Part shown: positions 1-7,439 of the stretch, piece by piece
How the letters are laid out: every line of letters begins with the position of its first letter
Position numbering within the stretch: the first letter of the stretch is position 1
Assembly (NCBI GenBank): GCA_900548545.1
Contig: URKX01000011.1
Coordinates: forward strand, 1 to 60,626
DNA length: 60,626 bases
Source: an uncultured Oscillospiraceae bacterium
GTDB taxonomy: Bacteria > Bacillota > Clostridia > Oscillospirales > Acutalibacteraceae
Direction of reading: 5' to 3'
Made by a program: the position numbers and the translations under genes
Notes under the pieces: model-generated
Seen by the model: only the letters and a program-made list of their open reading frames with translations
Database searches by the model: none
Told to the model about the DNA's origin: nothing

Positions 1-66
1 AGATTTATTCGCCTTTTTCTCCTTTTTCTCTTGACAAATTCATAGCCGGCTGCTTTCTTTGTTGCC

Positions 67-276
67 TTAGCATCCGTAGGTGGATGCGGATTTGATAACC
101 GCATCCAGCAGCTGTACCTTCTGGTCGGAAGGACAATTCAGTTTTTTAATATGTTGATTGACCAAGCTTGCGTGGACACCGGCAACACGTTCTGCCAATT
201 CACGCTGACCTTCTATGGTTTTTGGATAATGGACAATCACATTGATTGGAGCACTCTTTCTTGCGATACCACGCAC
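67..276 (-). CDS. small conserved hypothetical protein of integrative elements
   Basis: This gene encodes a short protein of about 69 residues or fewer with a central stretch INVIVHYPKT followed by a helical segment (GQRELAERVAGVHA) and NQHIKKLNCP. I recall small proteins with a VHYP motif from clostridial conjugative elements, but I know no function. The start is uncertain. GTG at 276 sits almost on top of a GGGAGG sequence, leaving poor spacing, and a GTG at 240 is also in frame. It reads away from the STAND gene, and the next gene on this strand lies outside the window. Confidence 0.5.
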   Translation of the reverse strand: MRGIARKSAPINVIVHYPKTIEGQRELAERVAGVHASLVNQHIKKLNCPSDQKVQLLDAVIKSASTYGC

Positions 277-340
277 CTCCCTCGGTATTTCAGTCTATGA
301 GAGAGAAGTTGTCCGCTATTCCCATGTTGTTACGCCTGTT

Positions 341-375
341 TTGCTACTTCAAAAAATGGCGTTTTCTGATATAAT
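341..375 (+). promoter_or_regulatory. possible promoter upstream of the STAND gene
   Basis: TATAAT is present at 370-375. The best -35 candidates are poor: ACTTCA at 347-352 gives 17-bp spacing, while TTGCTA at 341-346 is too far away. It lies outside the left inverted repeat (437-465), so a transcript from here would read through that repeat into the STAND gene. Confidence 0.35.
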
Positions 376-436
376 AATGTTGAGAAACTACGGAACTTCT
401 TTCGTGGTATCATTTTATCAAGAATCTGTCAAAGGT

Positions 437-465
437 TCATTGAGCGTGGATTGAGCGCAAATTGA
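437..465 (+). repeat. left 29-bp inverted repeat with 11-bp internal period
   Basis: The sequence contains ATTGAGCGTGG (439-449), ATTGAGCGCAA (450-460) and ATTGA (461-465), which is an 11-bp tandem period. It pairs with 5841-5869 with one mismatch, at 458. The repeat ends about 10 bases before the ribosome binding site of the STAND gene. Confidence 0.85.
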
Positions 466-491
466 CTACTTTTTTGGAAGGAGGGCTGTCT

Positions 492-2807
492 ATGGAATAT
501 TTAGATTTCAGTTCAGTCATCACCACAATTCGTAAATATATCAGTGATGCTCATAGCATGAATCAGATTGATATGATGTACCAGTTGTTTGTCAGCTTTT
601 TAAGTTCAGACGAATCTCTGGATTTTGATTTTGATAATGGTCTTGTCTGCCGTTGGTTCAATGGACAAGCCAAAATCAGTCCTCGTATCACCGGATATTA
701 TATGGATCGCCATAATCGAAATCGACTTGCTGATGATATGCATAGAAACATACTGTCGATAATGTATGACAGTGCTATGGCAGTACAGGAAGTCTATAAC
801 ATTCTGGTACAGGATACAACCATCTCCGATAAAGCCAAGGATCAGCTTCTTCAGAACTATCCTTGTGAAAGCAAAATGGATGAAGCTGTATTTCTGACTT
901 CTACGTTATGTTTTGGCATGGAGCGAACCTTTGTAAAGAGAGATGCTAATACAAAGAATCTGCTGTCAACTGGAAATCTTTCTCCTGTTGTGAAAGACTT
1001 TATATTTGATGGCGGTACACCCAAGCCTTGCCGCCATTTCTGCGGACGAGACAACGAGCTTTCTGCTGTACACCAACTGTTGTGTAATCATGGAAAAGTA
1101 TTTCTGCAAGGAATCGCTGGTATTGGTAAAAGTGAACTGGCAAAAGCCTATGCCAAGGCTCATAGCAAAGAATACACAAATATCCTATATCTCTCCTATA
1201 CCGGTAATTTGAAACAAGATATTTCTGATATGGATTTTGCAGATGATCTGCCGGATGATGACAACGAAGAACGATTCCGTAAACATAACCGTTTCCTGCG
1301 TACATTAAAAGAGGATACTTTATTTATTATTGATAACTTCAATACTTCAGCAATGCAGGATGGTTTGCTGTCAGTTGTGATGAAATATCGCTGCCGTATT
1401 CTGTTCACTACCCGAAGCAGATTTGACAATTACACTTCCATGAATCTGGAAGAAATCGCTGACACAGAAGCGTTGGTTAAGTTAATGGGTTGCTTCTATT
1501 CTGAAGCGGAAAAGAACCGTCCTGTTTTGGAGCAAATTATCCAAGCAGTACACAGTCATACTCTTGCGGTAGAAATGTCAGCTCGCCTGTTAGAAAGCGG
1601 AATTATGGAGCCGTTGCTCCTGTTAAAGAAACTGAAAGAAGAAAAAGCTGCTCTGGATGCCACCGATACGATTGGCATTTCTAAAGACGGCAAAAATCGT
1701 AAGGCAACCTATTATGACCATATTCACACGTTGTTCTCTCTGTATCAGCTTTCAGAAGCAGAAACAGATTTTATGAGGAATCTTGCTTTGGCTCCATTGT
1801 CCGGTGTGCAAAACAGATTGTTTGCAAACTGGCTGAAGCTGCATGATATGAATACTGTCAATGATCTGATTGAAAAAGGCTTCATCAAGGCAATGGAAGG
1901 TCGTATGATTTCCTTTCATCCAATGATGCAGGAAGTGACAATGGAAGAAACAAAACCTTCCGTGCAGACTTGTCACGTCTTGTTGGACAGCTTACAGCAG
2001 ATCTGTCTGCGTCATGGAGAAGAAGTTTCCTATTATAAACAGCTATTCCAGACTATCGAATCTGTTATCGTGCAGATTGAAAATGATGATATGCCAGTAT
2101 ATCTCCGTTTTGTGGAAGATGCGTTCCCATATATGGAGAATTATCGTTATTATCATGGAATGGAACTGGTTGTTAATACCCTTTCTGTGCTCTTGAAAGA
2201 TGCTGCGACGGGTTCTGTATCTGATCGAGCATTGTTGCTCAGCTATCAGGCTGCTTATGAAAAGAAAGCTGATAAAGCAATTAAGATGCAGAAAGACGCA
2301 ATTGCTATGATTGTCGAGGTCACACCAGATAATGCACTTCTGGTGGCTAACCTTTATGCTAACCTTGGTGGTATGTACCGTATGAACGGCAAATTGGATC
2401 TTGCTAAAGAGAACATGGAACAGGCTATCAAAATTATAGATGAATATGGTCTGGCTTATTACCATGACAGCATTGTGCAGATTACAAATTATGCGGTATT
2501 GCTGGCGGATATGGGACAGCCGAATGTCGGCTTGTCTGCATTGAGAAAACTCTGCCGTGTAATTCGAGAATATAATTCCGATACTGGTCTGGATTATGCA
2601 AGTGTTCAGGAAGCGATGGGAAATATCAGCCTGACTATGGGAGAAATTTCGCAGGCAACTTCACATTTCCAGAAAGCTATGGAAATCTATGAAACAGTAT
2701 TTGAGTTTGAACCGGATATGGTTGAAGCTAAGAAACAGGAATTGCTTGGAACGTATGCTCAGGCAGGACGGTATCTGGGGCAACAAATAAATCAACTTCT
2801 AAAGTAA
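492..2807 (+). CDS. STAND NTPase (NB-ARC plus TPR), putative defence or regulatory sensor
   Basis: The product has 771 residues. Residues 1 to about 190 form an N-terminal domain I cannot assign (GLVCRWFNGQAK near residue 60). The NTPase follows: Walker A GIAGIGKS (207-214), Walker B LFIID (277-281), ILFTTR near 310 and HTLAVEMSARLL resembling the NB-ARC GLPLA motif. The C-terminal third holds TPR-like helices, for example YANLGGMYRMNGKLDLAKEN. STAND proteins use the repeat region as a sensor and ATP-driven oligomerisation to switch on an effector. The start is ATG 492 behind GGAAGGAGGG, not the TTG at 462 inside the inverted repeat. An HNH gene follows after 18 bases, so it is likely the effector partner. 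An antiphage role is inference; a transcriptional regulator of similar design is possible. Confidence 0.8.
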   Translation: MEYLDFSSVITTIRKYISDAHSMNQIDMMYQLFVSFLSSDESLDFDFDNGLVCRWFNGQAKISPRITGYYMDRHNRNRLADDMHRNILSIMYDSAMAVQEVYNILVQDTTISDKAKDQLLQNYPCESKMDEAVFLTSTLCFGMERTFVKRDANTKNLLSTGNLSPVVKDFIFDGGTPKPCRHFCGRDNELSAVHQLLCNHGKVFLQGIAGIGKSELAKAYAKAHSKEYTNILYLSYTGNLKQDISDMDFADDLPDDDNEERFRKHNRFLRTLKEDTLFIIDNFNTSAMQDGLLSVVMKYRCRILFTTRSRFDNYTSMNLEEIADTEALVKLMGCFYSEAEKNRPVLEQIIQAVHSHTLAVEMSARLLESGIMEPLLLLKKLKEEKAALDATDTIGISKDGKNRKATYYDHIHTLFSLYQLSEAETDFMRNLALAPLSGVQNRLFANWLKLHDMNTVNDLIEKGFIKAMEGRMISFHPMMQEVTMEETKPSVQTCHVLLDSLQQICLRHGEEVSYYKQLFQTIESVIVQIENDDMPVYLRFVEDAFPYMENYRYYHGMELVVNTLSVLLKDAATGSVSDRALLLSYQAAYEKKADKAIKMQKDAIAMIVEVTPDNALLVANLYANLGGMYRMNGKLDLAKENMEQAIKIIDEYGLAYYHDSIVQITNYAVLLADMGQPNVGLSALRKLCRVIREYNSDTGLDYASVQEAMGNISLTMGEISQATSHFQKAMEIYETVFEFEPDMVEAKKQELLGTYAQAGRYLGQQINQLLK

Positions 2808-2825
2808 ATGGACGGAGGTGACGTT

Positions 2826-3599
2826 ATGCCAAGAAAAAGCAAAGTCAAGTATGATCCTCAGGGAGAGGTTTTATATATTTCTCACCCTGATTGGGATTTC
2901 ATGGCTACAGCATCCTTACGACCTGATTACGCTGACGAAATTCAATCGGTTAGTTGGAGCAAGAATGGCGATTACTTGTATAGTTCGACATTCGAGTGCT
3001 ATCTTCATGTTTACATTATGAAAAAATGGTATGGCGAAGATTTTTACGATACAATGAAAGCCAATGACTACGTTGTCGATCACATGGACAATAATGGTTA
3101 TAACTGTTGCATAGAAAATTTGTGTTTTTTGGCATCTGATGAAAACAAAGCAAAAGGTATGACCGTCGATAAATTGAGCAGAGAAAAGACGCACATTGCA
3201 CTCTCTTTATTTAAGGACTTTAATACAAAGCACATTCAAATGACCATATTTTTTAACTATCCAGCTGTTGCAAGAATTAGCGGTTTGGATAGCCCAGCCG
3301 TAATTGACCTTGCCTATTTGCTTTATGATTGCGAATATGAGATGGTTATCAATGATGCAAGAATGATTTTATATGATTACAGGCGTGAATATGTATTTGA
3401 GCCTGAAAAGTTACACGATGCTGATTTTCATATTGAGGGTTCCTTTGGTATCCCTACATCAATAGATTGGTATAACAAATATATTGAGGGTGGGCATGGT
3501 CATACCGTAGCATTTATTCATAAAGCAGCATATATCAAAGGATGGAGAGTTGAGGATCAAAAGCAATTTTTTTATTTGAGAGGGATACCCAAAAAATAA
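2826..3599 (+). CDS. HNH-motif protein, putative nuclease partner of the STAND ATPase
   Basis: The product has 257 residues. The central stretch VVDHMDNNGYNCCIENL followed by ENKAKG fits the HNH_3 pattern of phage and homing endonucleases: Asp-His, Asn, Asn-Leu, then a downstream Asn and Lys. The rest of the protein is unfamiliar. ATG 2826 is preceded by GGAGGTGA at a normal distance, so the upstream in-frame ATG at 2808 is unlikely. The gene lies 18 bases after the STAND gene and ends before a strong terminator, so the two form an operon. Nuclease activity is inferred from the motif only. Confidence 0.7.
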   Translation: MPRKSKVKYDPQGEVLYISHPDWDFMATASLRPDYADEIQSVSWSKNGDYLYSSTFECYLHVYIMKKWYGEDFYDTMKANDYVVDHMDNNGYNCCIENLCFLASDENKAKGMTVDKLSREKTHIALSLFKDFNTKHIQMTIFFNYPAVARISGLDSPAVIDLAYLLYDCEYEMVINDARMILYDYRREYVFEPEKLHDADFHIEGSFGIPTSIDWYNKYIEGGHGHTVAFIHKAAYIKGWRVEDQKQFFYLRGIPKK

Positions 3600-3618
3600 T
3601 GTTATGCAGAACTATTAT

Positions 3619-3651
3619 GCAGTCATGCACTACGGTGTGTGGCTGCTTTTT
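3619..3651 (+). terminator. rho-independent terminator after the STAND-HNH operon
   Basis: A 12-bp stem (3619-3630 with 3635-3646, including G-U pairs) closes a TACG loop flanked by C and G, a UNCG-type tetraloop, and is followed by TTTTT. The same 28-base hairpin recurs at 5801-5828. Confidence 0.85.
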
Positions 3652-3712
3652 AGCAAGAACATGGTTAAAGCACGGGATAATAACCGTTACTAAAGCATAT
3701 AATATGATTGCA

Positions 3713-3744
3713 GAATAGAAAAATGCAACAAGTTACAAGAATCT
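3713..3744 (+). repeat. upstream copy of a 32-bp direct repeat (operator-like)
   Basis: This copy matches 3797-3828 at 29 of 32 positions. It contains TGCAACAAGTTACA, a degenerate form of the perfect palindrome in the second copy, and is preceded by TATAAT at 3698-3703. It probably represents a second repressor site, or a duplicated promoter, upstream of the DUF4143 gene. Confidence 0.65.
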
Positions 3745-3766
3745 ATTCTAATATCCCACTGATCTA

Positions 3767-3828
3767 TTGATTTTTGAAGTCTATCTGGATATAATAGAAT
3801 AGAAAAATGCAACATGTTGCAAAAATCT
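3767..3828 (+). promoter_or_regulatory. promoter with palindromic operator for the DUF4143 ATPase
   Basis: TTGATT (3767-3772) is separated by 17 bases from TATAAT (3790-3795). Just downstream, over the expected transcription start, lies the perfect 14-bp palindrome TGCAACATGTTGCA inside the second copy of the direct repeat (3797-3828). This is a natural place for repressor binding. The XRE protein encoded at 5251 is a candidate repressor, by inference. Confidence 0.7.
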
Positions 3829-3847
3829 TTCGCAAGGAGGTTTTGAG

Positions 3848-5143
3848 ATGGAGATTCGCAGAGATTTTTATTTGAATAAGTTGATAAAAAGAAAAAACAA
3901 TGGATTGATTAAGGTAATTACCGGTATTCGTCGATGCGGCAAATCCTATTTATTGAACAATCTGTTTTATCATCACTTACTGGAAAGCGGTGTTGATGCC
4001 GACCACATTATCCGTTTTGCCTTTGACTCAGCAGATGATCTTTATCTGATTGGAGAAAGCCTGATTCAGATTGAAAAGGAAAAACGTGGAGTTGATCCTG
4101 AAAAGTTCATGGCATATATCCGTTCCAAAGTCGCAGGTGAAGGAATGTATTATCTGCTGCTTGATGAAATTCAGATGTTGGATTGCTTTGAAGCTGTTCT
4201 GAATGGCTATCTTCGCAAAGATAATATGGATGTATTTGTGACTGGAAGTAATGCAAAACTCCTATCCAAAGATATAGCCACTGAGTTTGCTGGTCGTGGT
4301 GACGAGGTTCATATGTATCCCCTGAGCTTTGCCGAGTTTATGACCATTTACAACGGAGATAAGTACATGGGATTATCTGAATATATGCTGTATGGCGGTA
4401 TCCCTCTGGTTGTTCTTCGTGAGGGAGCAAACGATAAGGCAGTTGCATTGCAGAATCTGTTCAATGAGATTTATCTTCGAGATATTACCAAACGTAACCG
4501 AGTGAAGAACATCGGAGAACTGGAAGATCTTCTGAACATTCTTTCCTCTGCCATTGGTTCGCTGACCAATCCGGAAAAATTGAAGAATACTTTCAAGACG
4601 GTAAAGAAATCCAGAATTACTTCCGCTACCATTAAGAAATATCTGGATTATTTTGAGGATTCTTTCCTGATCGAATCGGCACAAAGATATGACATTAAAG
4701 GAAAGGCATATATCGAAACGCCAAAGAAATATTATTTTTCTGATCTTGGACTTCGCAATGCCAGAATTAACTTCCGTCAGTTTGAGCAGACCCATTCTAT
4801 GGAGAATGTAATTTATAACGAGCTTCGTATGCGTGGCTATAGCGTGGATGTAGGTGTAATACCGATTGCAGAACGAGATCAAGAAGGCAAGGTTATCCGC
4901 AAACAACTTGAAGTTGATTTTGTATGCAATCTTGGTTCTTCCAGATACTACATCCAGTCTGCGTACTCGCTGCCAGATGAAGCGAAGCGTACTCAGGAAA
5001 TCAGACCATTTAGAAAGATTGATGATTCTTTCAAGAAAATCGTTGTTACCAAAGACATCGTTCAGCCACACTACGATGAGTATGGTATTTTGACTGTGAA
5101 CATTTATGACTTCCTCCTTGATCCGCAGATACTGGAAAAATAA
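3848..5143 (+). CDS. AAA_14/DUF4143 family ATPase
   Basis: The product has 431 residues, the usual length for the family. An N-terminal AAA_14 domain has Walker A GIRRCGKS (26-33), Walker B YLLLDEIQ (102-109) and the sensor-like FVTGSNAKLLS. The C-terminal half fits DUF4143 (YYFSDLGLRNARINF, then NVIYNELRMRGY and VDFVC, a restriction-endonuclease-like strand). These ATPases are widespread in bacteria without an agreed function, and some occur with mobile or defence loci. ATG 3848 follows AAGGAGG at good spacing. The gene has its own promoter and operator, separate from the STAND-HNH operon by a terminator. Confidence 0.85.
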   Translation: MEIRRDFYLNKLIKRKNNGLIKVITGIRRCGKSYLLNNLFYHHLLESGVDADHIIRFAFDSADDLYLIGESLIQIEKEKRGVDPEKFMAYIRSKVAGEGMYYLLLDEIQMLDCFEAVLNGYLRKDNMDVFVTGSNAKLLSKDIATEFAGRGDEVHMYPLSFAEFMTIYNGDKYMGLSEYMLYGGIPLVVLREGANDKAVALQNLFNEIYLRDITKRNRVKNIGELEDLLNILSSAIGSLTNPEKLKNTFKTVKKSRITSATIKKYLDYFEDSFLIESAQRYDIKGKAYIETPKKYYFSDLGLRNARINFRQFEQTHSMENVIYNELRMRGYSVDVGVIPIAERDQEGKVIRKQLEVDFVCNLGSSRYYIQSAYSLPDEAKRTQEIRPFRKIDDSFKKIVVTKDIVQPHYDEYGILTVNIYDFLLDPQILEK

Positions 5144-5250
5144 GAATTATCAAAAGTGCTACTTGAAGTTGCGGAATCGCAAAATGAGGTTGGTAGATTA
5201 TTCGCACCTTTATATCTATAATTGACGGTGAAATGGAGGTGACAAACGAT

Positions 5251-5787
5251 ATGAGTTTTGCAGATAACTTAAAACAATTACGAAAAGAGCATCATTTGTC
5301 GCAGGAAGAACTTGCGGAATTATTGGATGTTAGCAGGCAGGCTGTTTCAAAATGGGAGCAAGGAAACGGGTATCCAGAGGTAGAAAAACTTCTGTTGCTT
5401 TCAAGTAAATTGAATATTTCTTTAGATAGTCTCATGTCAACCGAAATAGCGAAGGAAAGAAGTAATAATGCTAATGTAACTGGAACCATCGTCATTACTT
5501 CTCCGCATGAAAATGTGATTGCAACCTGCTACAAAGTTTTTTCTTCTGGAAAAATGATGGGCGGTAAATCGTCGCCACAATACTTTTTGGCTGGAGTAAG
5601 CAATGGAATTGCATCTTTTTGGGGTGAACCTACTACCTTTTTGGGTTGGTATGCAGATAAGGAACAGATAACAAAAGAAGTCGAAGAAATCCAAAGAGCA
5701 ATAGCCAATGGAATCCCAACATATACATTGAAATATAGCGCAAAAACAGAACGACGTTGGGCAAAAGTTAAAATCGTTGAAGAATAA
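5251..5787 (+). CDS. XRE-family transcriptional regulator with unassigned C-terminal domain
   Basis: The product has 178 residues. Residues 1-60 form a Cro/C1-type helix-turn-helix (LKQLRKEHHLSQEELAELL, then VSRQAVSKWEQGNGYP). Residues from about 75 form a small domain (TGTIVITSPHENVI, FWGEPTTFLGWYADKEQI) that I do not recognise. The start is ATG 5251, because GGAGGTGAC at 5236 serves as its ribosome binding site. A TATAAT at 5217-5222 with a weak -35 suggests a separate promoter. It probably controls the cassette, possibly through the palindrome at 3808-3821; that link is inference. Confidence 0.85.
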   Translation: MSFADNLKQLRKEHHLSQEELAELLDVSRQAVSKWEQGNGYPEVEKLLLLSSKLNISLDSLMSTEIAKERSNNANVTGTIVITSPHENVIATCYKVFSSGKMMGGKSSPQYFLAGVSNGIASFWGEPTTFLGWYADKEQITKEVEEIQRAIANGIPTYTLKYSAKTERRWAKVKIVEE

Positions 5788-5800
5788 GGAATCTAACATA

Positions 5801-5838
5801 GCAGTCATGCACTACGGTGTGTGGCTGCTTTCTTTTTT
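5801..5838 (+). terminator. rho-independent terminator after the XRE gene (copy of the one at 3619)
   Basis: This is the same 28-base hairpin as 3619-3646, with 5801-5812 paired to 5817-5828 and loop TACG, followed here by TTTCTTTTTT. It ends two bases before the right inverted repeat. Confidence 0.85.
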
Positions 5839-5840
5839 GC

Positions 5841-5869
5841 TCAATTTCCGCTCAATCCACGCTCAATGA
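5841..5869 (-). repeat. right 29-bp inverted repeat of the cassette
   Basis: This is the reverse complement of 437-465 with one mismatch, and keeps the 11-bp internal period (CTCAAT units). It marks the outer limit of the four-gene cassette. The parM region starts immediately after it. Confidence 0.85.
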
Positions 5870-5882
5870 GTTTTGCACCCTC

Positions 5883-5960
5883 TTTCAGTAGAATGAAATT
5901 GCGATGAAAACAGCACCAAATCAGAAAATCCGGTGCTACTTCAAAGCAAATCTACTGAAA
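5883..5960 (+). other. nested inverted repeats upstream of parM
   Basis: TTTCAGTAGA (5883-5892) pairs perfectly with TCTACTGAAA (5951-5960). Inside it AGCACC (5912-5917) pairs with GGTGCT (5932-5937). The fold ends just before a ribosome binding site (AAAGGGG) and a 12-codon reading frame, so it could control parM expression in the RNA or act as a DNA site for partition. Confidence 0.5.
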
Positions 5961-5973
5961 GGGGACATTTTTT

Positions 5974-6012
5974 ATGAACACGAACAAGCACAAGGAGGTA
6001 CAGAGCAAATGA
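5974..6012 (+). CDS. 12-codon leader peptide overlapping the parM start
   Basis: ATG 5974 is preceded by AAAGGGG and reads MNTNKHKEVQSK before TGA at 6010-6012, which overlaps the parM ATG (6009) by ATGA. The parM ribosome binding site (AAGGAGG, 5992-5998) lies inside this frame. The arrangement suggests translational coupling, but it could be chance. Confidence 0.35.
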   Translation: MNTNKHKEVQSK

Positions 6013-6758
6013 GAGAACTGAACAACATCAAAATCATTGCCGTGGATCATGGCTACGGCAACATCAAGACAGCTAACACAGTGACACCTACCGGAGTGAC
6101 CGCCTATGAAACAGAGCCAATCTTCTCCGGAAACATTTTGGAGTATGGCGGCATCTATTACCGCATCGGGGAAGGTCACAAGGAATTTATCGCAGACAAG
6201 GTTATGGATGAGGACTACTACATTTTGACGCTTATGGCGGTTGCCAGAGAACTGAATGTATATGGCATCCGAGAAGCAGATGTTCATCTTGCCGCCGGTC
6301 TGCCACTGACGTGGATTCGCAAACAGAGAGAAGACTTCCGATACTATCTGCTTCGCAATAAGGAGGTGAACTTCCGCTTTAACGGCAAGGATTATCATAT
6401 CCGGTTTGTCGGATGCAGTCTGTTCCCGCAAGGTTATCCTGCCATCATCGATTATCTGGGTAATTTCAAAGGTACGAATCTTCTGGCAGACATCGGAAAC
6501 GGCACGATGAACATTCTGTATATCAATAGCAAAAAAGCGATGGAAAGCCGTTGTTGGACAGAAAAGTTCGGTGTCAACCAGTGTATGATTGCCGCTAAGA
6601 ATGCGGTGCTTGACAGCTTTGGAGTGAAAATCGAGGAATCCACCATTGAACAGGTGCTTCGCTTCGGAACTGCTGACATCAGTAAGCCCTATCTGGACTG
6701 TATTACTTCCGTAGCCAAGAAATATGTGGCTGATATTTTCGCCACACTTCGCCGCTAG
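6009..6758 (+). pseudogene. ParM/StbA-type actin-like plasmid segregation protein, C-terminally truncated
   Basis: The N-terminal 249 residues of a ParM-like ATPase remain. Phosphate-1 motif AVDHGYGNIKT sits near residues 10-20 and phosphate-2 motif LLADIGNGTMN near 160-170. ParM proteins of clostridial elements are usually well over 300 residues and have a C-terminal adenosine motif with a Gly-Gly-Gly turn. Here the frame ends at TAG 6756-6758 right after VADIFATLRR, before that motif, and unrelated coding remnants follow. The start ATG 6009 has AAGGAGG at 5992-5998. Filament formation and partition activity are probably lost. It indicates a plasmid or conjugative ancestry for the element. 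Confidence 0.7.
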
Positions 6759-6760
6759 CG

Positions 6761-6919
6761 CATTGGTATCAAAAGAAAAAATATCTGGGCAGAAAACCGG
6801 TGAAAGTTATCATGGCGTGTATCCTTTCAGTCGTTATGGTGTTCAGCGTGATTGGACAAATTCAGGCAGAAAACTATTTGCAAGAGGAAGGTTATGATTT
6901 TAACCAGATGCTTGACTGA
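6761..6919 (+). pseudogene. C-terminal remnant, possibly of an IS110-family transposase
   Basis: An open frame of 52 codons begins HWYQKKKYLGRKPVKVIMAC and ends QEEGYDFNQMLD before TGA. The order Tyr, Lys-Lys, Gly-Arg-Lys, Val, Met-Ala-Cys resembles the tail of IS110/IS116 transposases. The match is from memory and short. No start or upstream part is present. The junction with the truncated parM suggests that insertion and deletion removed the C-terminus of parM. Confidence 0.35.
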
Positions 6920-6943
6920 GAGTAATAAAAATAACCTAAAAAC

Positions 6944-6980
6944 AGAGTCACGATTTTGGATTATCGTGACTCTATTTTTT
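6944..6980. terminator. bidirectional terminator between the parM remnant and tnpV
   Basis: AGAGTCACGAT (6944-6954) pairs perfectly with ATCGTGACTCT (6963-6973). T runs follow on the plus strand (ATTTTTTAG), and CTGTTTTTAGG follows on the minus strand. It sits directly after the tnpV stop codon. Confidence 0.85.
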
Positions 6981-7350
6981 AGGAATATATCAATTCACTT
7001 AACACAATTTCTTCTGCCGCATTTTTGATGTTATTATAAGCTCCGACCCATGCCATCTGGTCACGAGCCTTTAATGCTTCATTTACGCCCTGACGCTCCT
7101 GCATTTGCAGGGTCAATAGCTCCATTCTTTGTTTAGCAGTATCATCTACCTCATTCAGATGTTTGACCAGTTCTCCGTCCAGCAAAAGTGTGTTGTACAG
7201 CACCTTATGGTGTTCTTTCAGATAGTGCAGACGCATTCTGCCGTACTTGCCATAATGCGGTTCTTCTTCGGGAAGTTCCAGATCCGGATAATACATTCCA
7301 TCTGCACCTAATGTATAGGTTCCACCCATTTCTTCAAACAAAGATTTCAT
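6979..7350 (-). CDS. tnpV: TnpV-family transposon protein
   Basis: The product has 123 residues: MKSLFEEMGGTYTLGADGMY, then YGKYGRMRLHYLKEHHKVLY and a helical C-terminus (QRMELLTLQMQERQGV, NAAEEIVLSELIYS). I recognise this as the TnpV family described with the TnpX serine recombinase of the Tn4451 group of clostridial transposons; its function is not established. The ATG at 7350 is preceded on the minus strand by GGAGGG. It is divergent from the serine recombinase, and the two genes share a short intergenic region. Confidence 0.75.
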   Translation of the reverse strand: MKSLFEEMGGTYTLGADGMYYPDLELPEEEPHYGKYGRMRLHYLKEHHKVLYNTLLLDGELVKHLNEVDDTAKQRMELLTLQMQERQGVNEALKARDQMAWVGAYNNIKNAAEEIVLSELIYS

Positions 7351-7368
7351 AGAAAACCCTCCAATCTG

Positions 7369-7397
7369 TTTACTTTATTGCTACGCTATGTTATAAT
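7369..7397 (+). promoter_or_regulatory. vegetative-type promoter of the serine recombinase
   Basis: TTTACT (7369-7374) is separated by 17 bases from TATAAT (7392-7397). This fits the housekeeping sigma factor. No SigE-type -10 (CATACA-T) is visible here, although recombinases of sporulation-timed skin elements are expected to depend on the mother-cell sigma factor. Confidence 0.7.
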
Positions 7398-7439
7398 ACC
7401 ACAAGACACATCACATTTCAAGATAAGGAGGATATGAAA

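Larger units (their letters stand above)
437..5869. mobile_element. 5.4-kb cassette bounded by 29-bp inverted repeats
   Basis: Inverted repeats at 437-465 and 5841-5869 match at 28 of 29 positions and enclose exactly four genes: a STAND ATPase, an HNH protein, a DUF4143 ATPase and an XRE regulator. No transposase gene lies inside. No clear target duplication is visible, as the outer flanks read AAAGGT on the left and GTTTTG on the right. The unit may be a non-autonomous mobile cassette, or a segment placed between inverted copies of a binding site. Confidence 0.5.
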
